Positions 21,446 to 33,339 of a stretch of DNA of 64,000 bases are shown here, piece after piece. Within the stretch, counting starts at the first letter, position 1; every line of letters begins with the position of its first letter. This stretch comes from Yponomeuta sedellus. Its lineage: Eukaryota; Arthropoda; Insecta; Lepidoptera; Yponomeutidae. The notes under the pieces were generated by a model, which had not been told where the DNA came from, ran no database searches, and worked only from the letters and a program-made list of their open reading frames with translations. The DNA lies in assembly GCA_934045075.1 (NCBI GenBank), contig OW203738.1, forward strand, positions 5,509,487 through 5,573,486, written 5' to 3'. The translations under genes and the position numbers were made by a program.

Positions 21446-21970
21446 AGGGTTCCGTACCTCAAAAGGAAAAAACGGAACCCTTATAGGATCACTTTGTTGT
21501 CCGTCTGTCCGTCCGTCCGTCCGTCTGTCAAGACCCTTTTTCTCAGGAACGCGTGGAGGTATGAAGCTGAAATTTATATCAATTACTCAGGTCTACTGTC
21601 CCTTGCAGCTGTGAAAAAATCAAACTTCTTAGCCAACGCAATCAAAAGATACAGCCGTTTATGCCGCAAATTTTCGACACTTGCAAGGGAATCAAAACCT
21701 ACAGGGTGATTCCCGTGAACTCAGAATCTTGAAATTTGGTACGAAGCAACGTCTTATAGCATAGATAAAGGAAAAATTACGAAAACCATAAATTTTTAGT
21801 TACATCTCATAATATATTTTTTTTAATAATTTTAAACTTACTACCCATTTCCTCATAAACGCGTAGTGGTATTAAATTGAAATTCATACCAAATACTCAG
21901 GTCTATAATACAGGTTTGTACGGAACCCTCGATGCGCGAGTCTGACTCGCACTTGGCCGGTTTTTTTTTA
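21446..21970 (+). mobile_element. Repeat P (widespread arthropod-type repeat) with TCCG array
   Basis: Begins 'tagggttccgtacctcaaaa' and ends 'gcgagtctgactcgcacttg gccggttttt'. It includes a (tccg/tctg)n tract at 21497-21532. The layout is familiar from many arthropod genomes; the class is not assigned here. No coding capacity. Confidence 0.6.
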
Positions 21971-21974
21971 TATT

Positions 21975-23460
21975 ATAGAAAGATAAAGGGTTCTCTACCA
22001 ATCTATCTTTATAGTTGCGTCGGTGAAGCGGTCGTTTTGCGTTATAATTTGTACTTCGATTATTCTATTTCCTTTAAATTGGGGTCGATTAGGCAACGGA
22101 GACTAACTATAGGCCTACAGATACGGAGTAGGTACTTCAGTAAGGCAATCTAGGTAGGCTGATAGTTTTGAATCGCTTATAAGCTATTGGTTACCTATTG
22201 GCAAAATCTCTGAGTATAAAACTCAATAGTGTCGATTAAAACATAACATTAGGTACATAAACTCACGTCTTTATCCCAGAGGGGTAGGCAGAATTCTTGA
22301 TACTCGGCTCGGTTAAAACTTACGACAGTGTAAAGGGTTTTTTTCTTTGGTGTGCATCACTCAGTCACGTTTGAACGGATCAACAGTTTTTGATAAAATT
22401 TGGCAGAGAAGAATACATGAAATGATACTTTTAAACAGAATTTTATACCATAAATTCTATCGTGGTATAAATTCTATAAATTCTATCATATATTACTTTA
22501 TTCTGTGATAGAGTGTAAGAATAGATATTACCGTAGAAATATTTATGAAATAAATACTTTAGTGTGCTATAGAAGGTATAACAAATACATCCGTACATAA
22601 AAAGCTTTGCTCTTCAGTTTAAACCATTCGTCAATTTTTTTTTCCGATTTGTTATATTGAGTAAGACTTTTAAAACTTCATAACCAAAACAAACGCATAA
22701 ACTGTTCCAAACTAAATATTTTTTCAACATATTTTTCTCCGACTCCTCCATCGACCTTTCACGCAAACGTAGGTTAGCTGAAAGAAAACCGTATCTAGTG
22801 TTAAGCTCGCCTTTTTTAGTGGGAAAAAGATTTTATCAATTCAATTCAACTAAAGTATGGAACAGCTGATATCGCCATTTTAAAGTTTATGTTAAAAAAA
22901 ATATCACTATCATTCATTCACTATCACACAATATCACTCACACCCGATTTTGTAACACCCTGTATTCTCTAACTATCTTAACATCATCACCCCATAAATA
23001 TTACAGTAAACCACTTACTCACGTAAACTCGTAGCCCTCCGTCGAAATCCCATTTGAATAAGCATTGGTCAGTAAATTCTTCAGATAGAGGCGGCGGCCA
23101 TATTGCCGGCCGGCCGGAAGTCCAACTTGGGCGGGAAATTCAAACTGGACCGGAAGTCCGTGGATAGCGACATATATTTCGAATTTGGAACGCCATTGTC
23201 AGTATCGGGTGGGGGCTGCAGATTTGGGCCCATTGTTTTGTAGGTAGGTAGTTAATGTTTCAGTACCGTGTACTGAGATGCGGTTAAGATCGGATAATAA
23301 TAGGCACGACGAAAGATTTTTAAATCCTCTTACATAATGTGGGTACACATTTAGTATTAACATAAAAAAACTACATTTCAGTAATAAACTAAAGTTTAAG
23401 GAATATTGAAGCCACTTTTCTCACATGATTTTTAATCTGTGGGAAAACAGCTGCAAAAGA
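21975..23460. other. Mostly single-copy; GC-rich block 23085-23240
   Basis: 22262-22300 is a scrap of repeat J (reverse). The block 'gccggccggccggaag..' near 23105 is GC-rich and could be regulatory, but nothing specific is recognised. Confidence 0.3.
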
Positions 23461-23466
23461 AACAGC

Positions 23467-23670
23467 ACGGTCGACCTCTGTGGCGCAGCGGTATTTTGTC
23501 TGCTTACCATGCGAGAGGCCCCGGGTTCGAACCCCGGCTGGAGACAAAAAAAACCCCAGGTCTTGGATGTTAACATGTTTGTGTTGTCGTTGTTTCTGGT
23601 TCACACTACACAGGGTATCCTAGTGTGGGGCCAGTAGCAACGTATGTGCCTGTATGTAAATTTATGTTAC
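23467..23670 (+). mobile_element. SINE family D
   Basis: tRNA-like head 'tgtggcgcagcgg', B-box 'gggttcgaaccccggc', then 'aaaaaaaccccaggtcttgg atgttaacatgtttgtg', 'tcctagtgtggggccag'. Second copy at 36589-36786 with TSD. Confidence 0.8.
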
Positions 23671-23899
23671 AGCTCGCAGTGTCATGGCGTCGAATCTGAC
23701 GTCACGCCCAGGTAAACAAACGTCATAATCACTAGTAGTCACAACAAAGCACGAATGAAGTTTACCAATGTTAACCTAAGTGTGACATCACGCAGTGTGA
23801 AGGTAGTTTCCGTCAAAATGGCTGAAAGCAGTTGTAGGGGAATTTGTGAAGCAAATTGGCCCCCAGCGAAAGATGTAGGCGATGTATGAATCCACTCAC

Positions 23900-23985
23900 C
23901 TGGTCCGCGGCTGCTGCTGTGATCCGGGGCCCCGGTGATGGATCTGAGGTGCTGGTGATGTAGGTGCACTGGCTAGGTTGGGATT
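23900..23985 (-). CDS. Candidate internal exon, Pro/Gln/Ser-rich
   Basis: Minus strand, 86 nt between 'ttcaatag|AAT' and the strong donor 'GACCAG|GTGAGTGG'. It encodes about 28 residues (SAPTSPAPQIHHRGPGSQQQ in the middle), a composition common in activation domains of transcription regulators. GC-rich, unique in the window. The acceptor has a poor pyrimidine tract. The gene is not identified and no neighbouring exon was found. Confidence 0.35.
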
Positions 23986-23989
23986 CTAT

Positions 23990-24595
23990 TGAATTTTATA
24001 TTCGGGATGATTTTTATATTCGGAGCAACGGTTTAGCGCGCTTCACTGTCGGCCATAGAGAAGTTTTTTTTTTATCCGATGCGTTTAGAGTCTGCATCGA
24101 TCGAACGTTTGGTTCGTGAACCCATACATCTTTTGCTATGTATAAAAAAGAAGACATCGAAAATAAAAAAGAAGCAAATCCTTGTTTTGTGCTGGCTCAC
24201 AAACGGACAAAAATGTTAAAGTACGGAACAGCAGTATTATAATCTTTTATTCAACCTCTCTTTATATAAAACTAAATCAGTAGTAATTGTTAATGATTCG
24301 CGATGCTCATACATGGTTATAACATTAGACGGGTCTATTCGCGATTATTTCTTGGGTGCAACGTACTGTAGCACACTAGTTATTAAAATAGTGGATTAGG
24401 CAATAATACTTTCCTTTTTATTATCTTTTTTATCACCAAAACCTAGCCTAGCTGCGAGTCTCAACACGACTGACAACTACATAAACAAAACGTAACGATA
24501 TTCTTCTAATAATTCAAACTCTGCTTAGACGGCTACGCCAGCCAGCTCCTATAAAGAAATATCGTTACAGTACTTACTTATTTATTTTCCGACGC
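23990..24595. other. AT-rich; F fragment and a 77-bp inverted-repeat segment
   Basis: 24300-24365 resembles an F end ('acgggtctattcgcgattat'). 24492-24506 and 24554-24568 are near-perfect inverted repeats (gtaacgatatt-ctt). Confidence 0.4.
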
Positions 24596-24597
24596 TT

Positions 24598-24891
24598 CGG
24601 CTAACGCGAACAGTGAAGGAAAACGTCGTGAAAATATGAGAATGAATGGCTGAGGTGTTCAACTACCTCAGCGCTCGAAATTGCAAATCCGCGGGGCACG
24701 CATGGCAATTAAGCCCATACTCTCTCTCTGAGATAATACCTGTGCCCTGCAGTGGAACGTTTATAGGCTACATAAAAAAGAAGGTTGAATCCACGTAGCA
24801 CGTCTGGCAATTAATCTCACTCTCTCTCTCTCTCTCTTTCTTTCTCTGAGAGAAGGCCTGTGCCCTGTAGTTGGACGTTTCTAGGCTACAT
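24598..24891 (+). mobile_element. SINE G (type 2) in tandem with a second partial copy
   Basis: 24610-24776 is a G2 body ending 'gcagtggaacgtttatagg ctac'. 24785-24891 repeats its last part including the CT-rich tract and 'gagagaaggcctgtgccctg'. Confidence 0.75.
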
Positions 24892-24892
24892 A

Positions 24893-25291
24893 AAGGCCTG
24901 TGCAAACGAGACGGACAAAAAAGTACCCCCGGGTACTTTTTTGTCCGTCGATACAGATCTCTTATAAATTGTATCGAATAACGCACACGAAGGTCTAAAA
25001 GTACCCTGTACAAAAAGTCCCTCAAGTTTCCGAGGACATCAAGAAACTGGACTGGACAAAAGTTCGGTGTTTTCTTTTAAAACACCTTTTCTTTTTCAAC
25101 TTCATGTACATTACAACACTACGTAATCTCAGAATATTTGCTTCCATAGCGTACGCTTCAATCAATTTGCGGGGAACAAATGACCGCACACCGTGGGCTT
25201 TGAGTCTGCGACAAGTACTCGGAGGACATTTTTACACGATTCAGGGACTTTTGTCTTTTGAGGACTAAAGTTTTTCGTCTGCGCAGGCCTT
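24893..25291. mobile_element. TIR-bounded non-autonomous element (about 400 bp)
   Basis: Ends aaggcctgtgcaaacga (24893-24909) and tcgtctgcgcaggcctt (25275-25291) are inverted repeats with two mismatches. A perfect palindrome with 19-bp arms (24910-24949) adjoins the left end. Non-coding; hAT-like ends are possible, but no 8-bp TSD is clear. Confidence 0.55.
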
Positions 25292-25319
25292 GAAAAAGTG
25301 CAATAAAGTGTTCTCTATC

Positions 25320-25840
25320 TATTTACTGGTCTGACCGCGATTATTTATCATTTACATGACTTTTCCAATGCGATAATTTTTGTTTTGTGCAATTTCTACA
25401 TTTTTGGGGTTTATAATACAATAAATACACAGATGTGTATTGCATTCTCCTAGATTCTAGGACCTAGAACAATCCGTCAATCGTTTAATACCGATCTAAT
25501 ATTAATACCTAATGTAGATCTATTTCCAAAGCTACCCTTTTCATTTAACGAGACTTTGCTCATAACGACAGCGTCCACCCACCCCTTTCTCCGTTCCTAC
25601 CTCCCGATCCTTCTGAGCTATCCAATATCCACTCGCTGAACAGAGCAGATTGAAAATCAATTCCTAGAAGCTTCAGATACCTGAACGTATCGCCTTTACG
25701 GTCCAGTGGACGGGCCTCCTCAAACCGACGCCTACCCAATTAAGATATTCGCTAATTAGGCAGCTTGCTTGACCGAGAGCCTCGGCTTGAGAAGGGCTTT
25801 AGGGTAACACTCGACTGGGATGGTTGCGCAATCCCATCAC
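25320..25840. other. Single-copy sequence
   Basis: GC-richer 25560-25810 has no open exon signature; possibly conserved non-coding, not testable here. Confidence 0.3.
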
Positions 25841-25844
25841 ACTA

Positions 25845-26125
25845 ATATTTTAAAGGCGATAGTTCGTGAGTGTGTATGTTTGTTACTTCTTCACGTCTAA
25901 GCGGCTGAAGCGATTTTAATAAAATTTGGTATGGATTTAGCTGACACCCTGGATTAACACACAGGCTACGTTTTACTGCGGGAAAATATCTTATTCCCAT
26001 GGGAAAATCGACAGACCGCGGGTAACATCGCGGGCACGGCAAGTAACCTTGTAAGAACAACTTTATAAAAAAACGGCTAAATACGTGTCGGACTCGCCCA
26101 CGAAGGAATCCGTACCGTTTTCTAC
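25845..26125. mobile_element. Repeat K (+) followed by a reversed P fragment
   Basis: 25850-26045: 'gtatgtttgttacttcttca cgtctaagcggctgaagcga tttt..' to 'ccgcgggtaacatcgcgggc'. 26066-26125: reversed P end ('gtcggactcgcccacgaagg aatccgtacc'). Confidence 0.6.
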
Positions 26126-27580
26126 ATAAAATAAGATACAAAGATCGAGAAAAAAACTTCAAACGGTGACGGCCTCGGTTGATATAGATAAAAAATGGGC
26201 GTTTGAACAAGGCGAAGTGATGTTACGCTTCACGTATATGAGTTCGAATCACGTGAAACGAGCCAGTCTGCGTTCACCCCGACAACTATAAGGGCTAATC
26301 AATTATAACAATATTTGTGTGTACAGGCAGAAGACGATAATATTATTATTACGCTTCGGACCTATGATAATAGCGTGGAACTGCTGACCGTAAGATTTGT
26401 GGCACAGCCCCGAAGGGCGGAAATCTTGCTCTTGATATTTGCACTGGTCCGGCGTGTTTGCTTTGTGTTCGATAGAGTACAGCTTCGGAGTGATGATTCT
26501 CAATTTATACTGGTCCTACATCTCTGGGTCTCTTAGCTTAAAAGTAAAGTTTATTTTTTAATACTTTAGTTAAACGTTTAGTTTTAAAATGCGCCTGAAA
26601 CACGGCGTTTATCAATTATTTATTTATGTCGCAAATTAACATAATTACATTACACCTTACGCTATTTCATAATTATTTGCGGTAAAGATTTGATCTAATA
26701 AAAAAAACTAGACACAAATTATATTGACAGTTTAAATATGAGAATTATAGGAAAACAATAGTGACATTCAAAATCAATCAGTAACTAGTGCAAAATAAAA
26801 TTGAAATAAATATTTTATTCGAAAAGCCATGGTTACAACATGTAATAAATACGTATTAAATTATTCAATATATATTTCTAATACAAGATTACTATTTCTA
26901 ATTTGTAGTCGCAATACCACAAGCTAACTGTAAAGGAAAACATCGTGAGGAAACCCGCGGCTTAGTTGGTTCAGGAAACCGATATAAATTAGGTAGGATG
27001 CATTTGAATTTCACTTCGCATAGGTAAATTTTGCGACCCATTAGCAGTGGATGCGGAATATGACACAGATTTTTTTTAATTTTTTGGTTAGCCCAATTAA
27101 CAAACAAACATAAAATGATTACAAAATAGTGCCAAGTATATTACTTCATGGCAGATTTTCTCAATAGAATTACCATTCTCACAGCATCACGGAGTAATTC
27201 CACTCAGAACATACAATAGAGTTACAGTTCGCTAACAACAGCGTTATGAACTACATAGCCTGAGGCCAAAGGTTGCCTTGACGACAGGATATTGTGCTTT
27301 ATGAGCAGATGAAATAATCTTGATAGTTTCTTTAGTAGTGTTATTCTCTGCCGAAGTAATCCGAGGGCACTTTTATTTAAGACGCTTCGGGATGCTAACT
27401 ATCGCTATCAATTGCGAAAAATTGCGCTGTCCGGGGCTGACCCGGGTCAGCACCAGCTGAGCCACTACCTTTTGCCTTATTTTATAATATATTTTAAGTC
27501 TTACTTTGTTTAAGTTGTTTTTGATGAGGCAACAAAATTCTTTTTATTCTTATTGTTTATTCTTAAAAATCATAACTTGT
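26126..27580. other. AT-rich sequence with a short E/G-type fragment
   Basis: 26900-26965 carries 'aatttgtagtcgcaatacca', 'aacatcgtgaggaaacccgc ggctt' as in SINE E. Otherwise nothing supported. Confidence 0.4.
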
Positions 27581-27584
27581 TCTA

Positions 27585-28000
27585 TCGATATCAATCCTTG
27601 TAAGTCCGCACTGCTGGGGCACGGGTATCCTGCATCGCAGGAAGGTTAATCCATACTCCACCACGGGGGCCAAGTCTGGGTTGGTGGAGGATTTTAAGAC
27701 AGTGGCGAGCATTACCTACTGTCTTACAATTGTGTAAGACAGTAAGGCTCGCCTCGGTTCTCACAAAACAGAAGTTATCAAACCGCCCATAAGGCCTCTG
27801 ACATGGCTTAACGACTGCCATTACATGACAGCCGGCACCAACGGCTTAGCGTGCCTTGCGACGCACGGCAGCGTTCGGAAAAAATGCCACTATCGGTAGT
27901 CAGGGGAGGGTCACCCATCCCGCACCTGACCGCGCCTGTTGTTGCTTACCTGAAGCGATTGATTCCAATCACTCGGTTCGGCCAGGCCACGAGCGTGACT
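27585..28000 (-). mobile_element. SINE family B, near full length
   Basis: Reversed copy reaching the 5S-like head: 'cacccatcccgcacctgacc gcgcctgttgttgctta'. Inside the body a short inverted duplication (tactgtcttaca/tgtaagacagta, 27716-27743) is inserted. Confidence 0.8.
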
Positions 28001-28184
28001 TGTTTTCTAATACGTTTTTATCTAAAAATGAGCATGATAAATCTTAACTACTGTGACAACTATTTTTGGAACCTTCTAAGTAGAACGTAGTATCAACAAC
28101 CAAAGACTTTAATAAATTTCCGCCACGAACGGAAACATGGGGCGCCCTTATATTAGCAATAAGCTATAAAATTGTGCAACGCAG

Positions 28185-28330
28185 CGTAGGACGCCTATCA
28201 GCTCGCTGGACCAACAATCTGAGGCAGATTCCTGTCAGGCTGGATGAGGATGGCGAGGAAAAAGGATGTGGCGGGTCTCGAGGGAGTAGTATGTCCAGCA
28301 GTGGATGAGTACGGGCTGATGAATTGAATG
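28185..28330 (+). pseudogene. LINE reverse-transcriptase C-terminal remnant
   Basis: Decayed coding resembling the common lepidopteran LINE C-terminus (RW..NLRQI..GWMRMA..., ending 'cagcagtggatgagtacggg ctgatg'). Compare 60215-60690, which has the same ending. Confidence 0.55.
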
Positions 28331-28760
28331 CAAATAAACTGATTAATCTGAGTATAATTTCGATATATGCACTAGTTGCAACCAAATTTAATTTAGTAGA
28401 AATAAGGCCAAAAAATGGTACTTCAAATTATAAATAAAGAAATCAACCATGTTTTATTGTGAATGAAAGTCTTTCATATTTTTATTTAAAAAGCTTTCAA
28501 ATTGACTCCCATAGAAATATTTAAAGGTGAATGGCAGGCTTCAGTAGAAGACTAGTAAACCTACAAAATGTCGTGTTGAAGCATTAAATATTTACATTTA
28601 ATAGATCGTTGTATAAGAATTTAAAGCATTAATTTTCTTTTTTTATAAAGTTGGGAGTCATGAGTAAAGTTCGTTTTTTTAAGAAGTTTGGAGGTTATGT
28701 TGCGACCCCGTTTGCTTGAATATTAGAGAAAAATACCTACACCTGAAATGTTCACCTACA
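28331..28760. other. AT-rich, nothing recognised
   Basis: No feature supported. Confidence 0.3.
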
Positions 28761-28766
28761 TATAAA

Positions 28767-28818
28767 CGTTGAGTTGAGTTTCAAATAAAGCAGGCTTTAT
28801 TTGAAACTCAACTCAACG
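28767..28818. repeat. Perfect 24-bp-arm palindrome (4-nt loop)
   Basis: Arms 28767-28790 and 28795-28818 are exact complements around 'cagg'. Weaker pairing continues outward (tacata / tatgta). Confidence 0.85.
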
Positions 28819-28916
28819 TCGGTATGTAAATATGTAGTAATAAATAAGCCAATGTTTCAAAGAACACACGGTACACGACATAAAACAGCTACATACCTAG
28901 TAGTTTTACGTTGTTG

Positions 28917-29654
28917 CAATCCACTATTTGACACGTATCAAATTTGACGCGATAAATGAATATTTCGTAAGAAAGAAAGAAACCGAAATACCTATATTGA
29001 TTTTGCTAAGTAAGTAAGTATGCAGGATTGCTGCAAAATTTGCAAAGTAAAAAAAATTTTTCCTCGTTTAATTCGTAACGGCGAAAACGCTATCCGCCAT
29101 CTTGAAACCATCTAAAGTATGTAAACAAACATCTTTCAGCCAGAGCCAGTGGACATTGATTATTATAGGACTTACATCAAAGTGATCTTCACATAAATAC
29201 ACCCGAGTTTCAATTGATAAAGAGTCGGGTCTCTTTTGGCAAGTTTGAGCCAAGTTTTTCGAATGTTAATTTCACTGGGTAGGTACACGAATCCACAACT
29301 TTCCAGGGTTCTTTATTGACGTGTTTTTTTCATTCTCGAACAATGCAATAATTATAATTGGTATATTTTGGATGTAAATTCGATGAAATCATGGTTGCGT
29401 TGTTGTTATTACACTATGCTCAGAGATCACTTATAGAAAATTGAATGTCAAACTTTGTTTACAATTTTTTGGACTTCTAACCATAGACAAAAATGACTGA
29501 CCGCGTTTTTGACTGTTTAGGAAAATAAAGTTTTAAAATATATTTTTATGTTGCTTTTAGGTCCTCAAAAAATATACTAAAATATTTTTTGGTCTAATGG
29601 AAGAGTTATTTACCGTTTAAGACTTACTTGACAAGAGAGTCAAATAGCGGATTG
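28917..29654 (-). mobile_element. THAP-domain TIR element, copy 2 (738 bp)
   Basis: Ends caatcc(a/g)ctatttgac at 28917-28931 and gtcaaatagcggattg at 29639-29654 are inverted repeats, shared with the element at 42639-43036 (opposite orientation). The interior contains a THAP exon with an intact splice donor. Longer than copy 1 by the 29330-29610 segment. Confidence 0.7.
29176..29392 (-). pseudogene. THAP zinc-finger exon of a transposase-like gene
   Basis: From ATG at 29392 the frame gives MISSNLHPKYTNYNYCIVRE followed by a stop where the second zinc Cys is expected. Downstream, after a frame change, it continues with 'KLWIRVP', 'TWLKLA'-type text and 'RVYLCEDHFD', the C-terminal CxxHF signature of THAP domains. 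Then comes a consensus donor GAT|GTAAGT at 29175. THAP domains bind DNA and form the N-terminus of P-element-type transposases. This copy is broken and lacks catalytic exons. Confidence 0.6.
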
Positions 29655-31510
29655 TGAAATTCATTTTAATCTGTGAAATACCCAACTGATTTTTACTTTG
29701 ACATGACAGTTGTTTTTTTTTGGCTTGAAAGATTCAAAAAAATCGATGGCGTTCCGTTTCTGTTTGTAAATTGCGATTAATTTAATTATTTTCTTATTTT
29801 CTTCCCCATACTTTAAAAAAAACTTTGAAAACCTGATAAAAGAGCCAGTTACGAAATATTAAAGTTGGGAAAATATTAATCCAAAACATTCCTTTAATAG
29901 GGCGGTACACCAGATTCCGTTTGCCTTTGGAATTCGCATTTGGAGATCTTATTCTGTTTCCTAAATTCGCTCACGAATTCGAATTTTAAAAAATGAGAAA
30001 AAAAATATCTAGCGTTTAAGATGCCTAGCTTAAACGCTGGTGCTGATAGAATTATATTGTGTACGAGGTTATCCAAAATGAATAGTGTAGGTATCTCAAG
30101 GATTCATTGGACACTGTATGTTACAATCTTTACAATTTAAGTACAAAATGTAACTATTTGTTTGTTATTGTGTCAAATGAAGTGTTTCATATTAATATGA
30201 AACCTCGTTTATTTTCTCAAAGGGGCTGTTTCATAGTAACCTGAAGATTACCGAAGGTGGCCGACGGACTGTGAATGCCCTCTGGTTTAATTGGTTTATG
30301 AGCATATTTGCATACGTCCGCGTTATGATGCCAAAGATTAGAGAAGGAAAATGAAACAGACTTGTTGCGTCGAAGTATTGACTCTAATGTAAGGCTATGA
30401 TGAAGCATTTTGCTAATTTATTATCAAAATTGTGTATCATGTTCACATTTCGTAGAAGCAGCTTTATTTTTCTACGTGCCGAGTTTTTGATAAAAACTGG
30501 AAATTTTAAGACTTGTGATTTGTGTTTTTTTTTTCAATTTAACCAACAAAGGTGGAAAAATTCTTCCTTAGTATGTCTATTTATTATTAGTTTCTTAAGA
30601 TACAAATGCCGTTGCAATCAGCCATAGACCTACGCCTCACTTCACAGGGCACAGTATTCAGTAATTACCACATAGAACATGGGATTGAACATGGATTTTG
30701 AAAGCTCAAAGGCAACAATAAAATGCAGAAGTACGTATAAGTCGACATCAATGTATAAATAATAAATAAGAATACAAGCCCCTGTTCTGGTTCCTAACTA
30801 GGATCCCCAATGATATGGTAAGTGCCAAAGAAGGACATTACAAACCCGGAGATGCAGAAAGTGGGAAAGTTATTGATGGCAATCATGAAATCTTATCATA
30901 CGTACAGTGATTTGGCAACTGATGTATTACATTACATTTAATATGACTTAAAAAAAATGGTCAAAGTAGAGTTTTTTTTCCGCTGCCTCTTTCTCCGCTA
31001 CACTACGGCCCAAAGGCCTACATTTTACGAGATTTCATTTTAATGAAACCAACGATCTCTGAATTGACAACCACTAGACCAAGCAGACTCTTATACCTCA
31101 TACTCTTATGTCTCATACGTTGTAATAATACCTTTGGGTTTCCCAAGCTGTCACATCTGTACACCCCAACTCTATGACCGACGCGAATGTTTGTTTTTCA
31201 AATTAGGAACGGCCGAATGACCGTCGGACAATGGCGCACGGTTTCTTGGTCAAGATGTTTCGGCCAGTTAATTTAGTTTGCGCTTTGAAAAGGGTCAACC
31301 CTTGGCTTGCACGTCTTAGGCCAGGTGGGGTGGCCAGTGGTCCAATATTTGGAGAATGATTATCCTGGGGTGTTCGTTATTGATGTGTTATTTTCATGGT
31401 AATAGGTATCAGTCGGTCGGAGGTAGGTTGGTTTTTGAGAAACTGACTATACTCCCTTTAATAATTATGCGCAATTCCTGAAAATACAGTCACAGGTTGT
31501 GTATACAACA
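29655..31510. other. AT-rich single-copy sequence
   Basis: Nothing supported except small hairpins (e.g. agcgtttaag / cttaaacgct near 30012-30038). 31150-31400 is GC-richer and could be conserved non-coding. Confidence 0.3.
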
Positions 31511-31512
31511 AT

Positions 31513-31713
31513 GTGAAGACAATTGGGGTTTGGGGGACTCAGACCAAGATCCTTGTTAGAGAGCTGGGTCGCCGCTTGAGGGACCGTGGGCTTGACTGCC
31601 GCTCCGGTGCGTATCTTGGACAGAGGGTCTCTTTGGCGGTGCAGCGTGGCAATGCTGCCAGCGTGCTGGGATCCTTTGGTTCAGATATTTTTCGGAGTGG
31701 TTTGTTCAGTTAG
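31513..31713 (+). pseudogene. Probable LINE-derived C-terminal frame
   Basis: 66-codon frame with 'LVRELGRRLRDRGLDCRSGA' and 'YLGQRVSLAVQRGNAASVLG'. I recall similar 'QR..LA.QRGNA..V.G' endings from arthropod retroelement polyproteins, but cannot name the clade. No other domain is present around it. Confidence 0.4.
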
Positions 31714-31984
31714 GGTTTTTTTGTGTGTTTATTATTATGTGTTCTTCACGAAAATTTATTAGATATCGTACTGTGCATGTTTTTTTTTTCATTAAGTGTG
31801 ACATTCTTTGTAACTATTCTATTTTGTATTGACATACTAACATTGCAACATTATACCTAATTATCACATAAATATTTTTTGGGCGGCATTTGAAAAATGT
31901 AACAGCCTGACAATATTGAGGTATTACAGTCGCACTATAATAACGTAACAATATTGTCAATTTAAGAGATACGGTAACTTAGCA

Positions 31985-32069
31985 CTTCGGAGCCCTAGTC
32001 ATAGGCCTATAGGTAGCTACTGCAATATGCTACTGCTACTGTAATTTCTGTATACAATAAAGAATATTA

Positions 32070-32072
<3 letters not shown>
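31985..32072 (+). mobile_element. LINE L-type 3' end leading into the microsatellite
   Basis: 'gtaatttctgtatacaataa agaatatta' matches 15485-15515. The (atct)n that follows is where a LINE tail would be. Confidence 0.6.
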
Positions 32073-32101
<29 letters not shown>

Positions 32102-33262
32102 CATCCATCCATCCATCCATCCATCCATCCATCCATCCATCCATCCATCCATCCATCCATCCATCCATCCATCCATCCATCCATCCATCCATCCATCCAT
32201 CCATCCATCCATCCATCCATCCATCCATCCATCCATCCATCCATCCATCCATCCATCCATCCATCCATCCATCCATCCATCCATCCATCCATCCATCCAT
32301 CCATCCATCCATCCATCCATCCATCCATCCATCCATCCATCCATCCATCCATCCATCCATCCATCCATCCATCCATCCATCCATCCATCCATCCATCCAT
32401 CCATCCATCCATCCATCCATCCATCCATCCATCCATCCATCCATCCATCCATCCATCCATCCATCCATCCATCCATCCATCCATCCATCCATCCATCCAT
32501 CCATCCATCCATCCATCCATCCATCCATCCATCCATCCATCCATCCATCCATCCATCCATCCATCCATCCATCCATCCATCCATCCATCCATCCATCCAT
32601 CCATCCATCCATCCATCCATCCATCCATCCATCCATCCATCCATCCATCCATCCATCCATCCATCCATCCATCCATCCATCCATCCATCCATCCATCCAT
32701 CCATCCATCCATCCATCCATCCATCCATCCATCCATCCATCCATCCATCCATCCATCCATCCATCCATCCATCCATCCATCCATCCATCCATCCATCCAT
32801 CCATCCATCCATCCATCCATCCATCCATCCATCCATCCATCCATCCATCCATCCATCCATCCATCCATCCATCCATCCATCCATCCATCCATCCATCCAT
32901 CCATCCATCCATCCATCCATCCATCCATCCATCCATCCATCCATCCATCCATCCATCCATCCATCCATCCATCCATCCATCCATCCATCCATCCATCCAT
33001 CCATCCATCCATCCATCCATCCATCCATCCATCCATCCATCCATCCATCCATCCATCCATCCATCCATCCATCCATCCATCCATCCATCCATCCATCCAT
33101 CCATCCATCCATCCATCCATCCATCCATCCATCCATCCATCCATCCATCCATCCATCCATCCATCCATCCATCCATCCATCCATCCATCCATCCATCCAT
33201 CCATCCATCCATCCATCCATCCATCCATCCATCCATCCATCCATCCATCCATCCATCCATCC

Positions 33263-33336
<74 letters not shown>
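32073..33336. repeat. (CCAT)291 microsatellite flanked by (CTAT)n
   Basis: (CTAT)7 at 32073-32100, 1164 bp of uninterrupted CCAT at 32101-33264, (CTAT)18 at 33265-33336. The long MDGW-repeat frames on the minus strand are translation artefacts of this tract. Confidence 0.98.
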
Positions 33337-33337
<1 letters not shown>

Positions 33338-33339
33338 CT

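Noticed and set aside
32089..33264. Three overlapping frames of about 390 residues, (MDGW)n
   Set aside because: Pure translation of the CCAT microsatellite in three frames; no gene structure.
32073..33336. CRISPR-like array or telomeric repeat
   Set aside because: No spacers, and the unit is not TTAGG; a simple tetranucleotide microsatellite in a eukaryotic genome.
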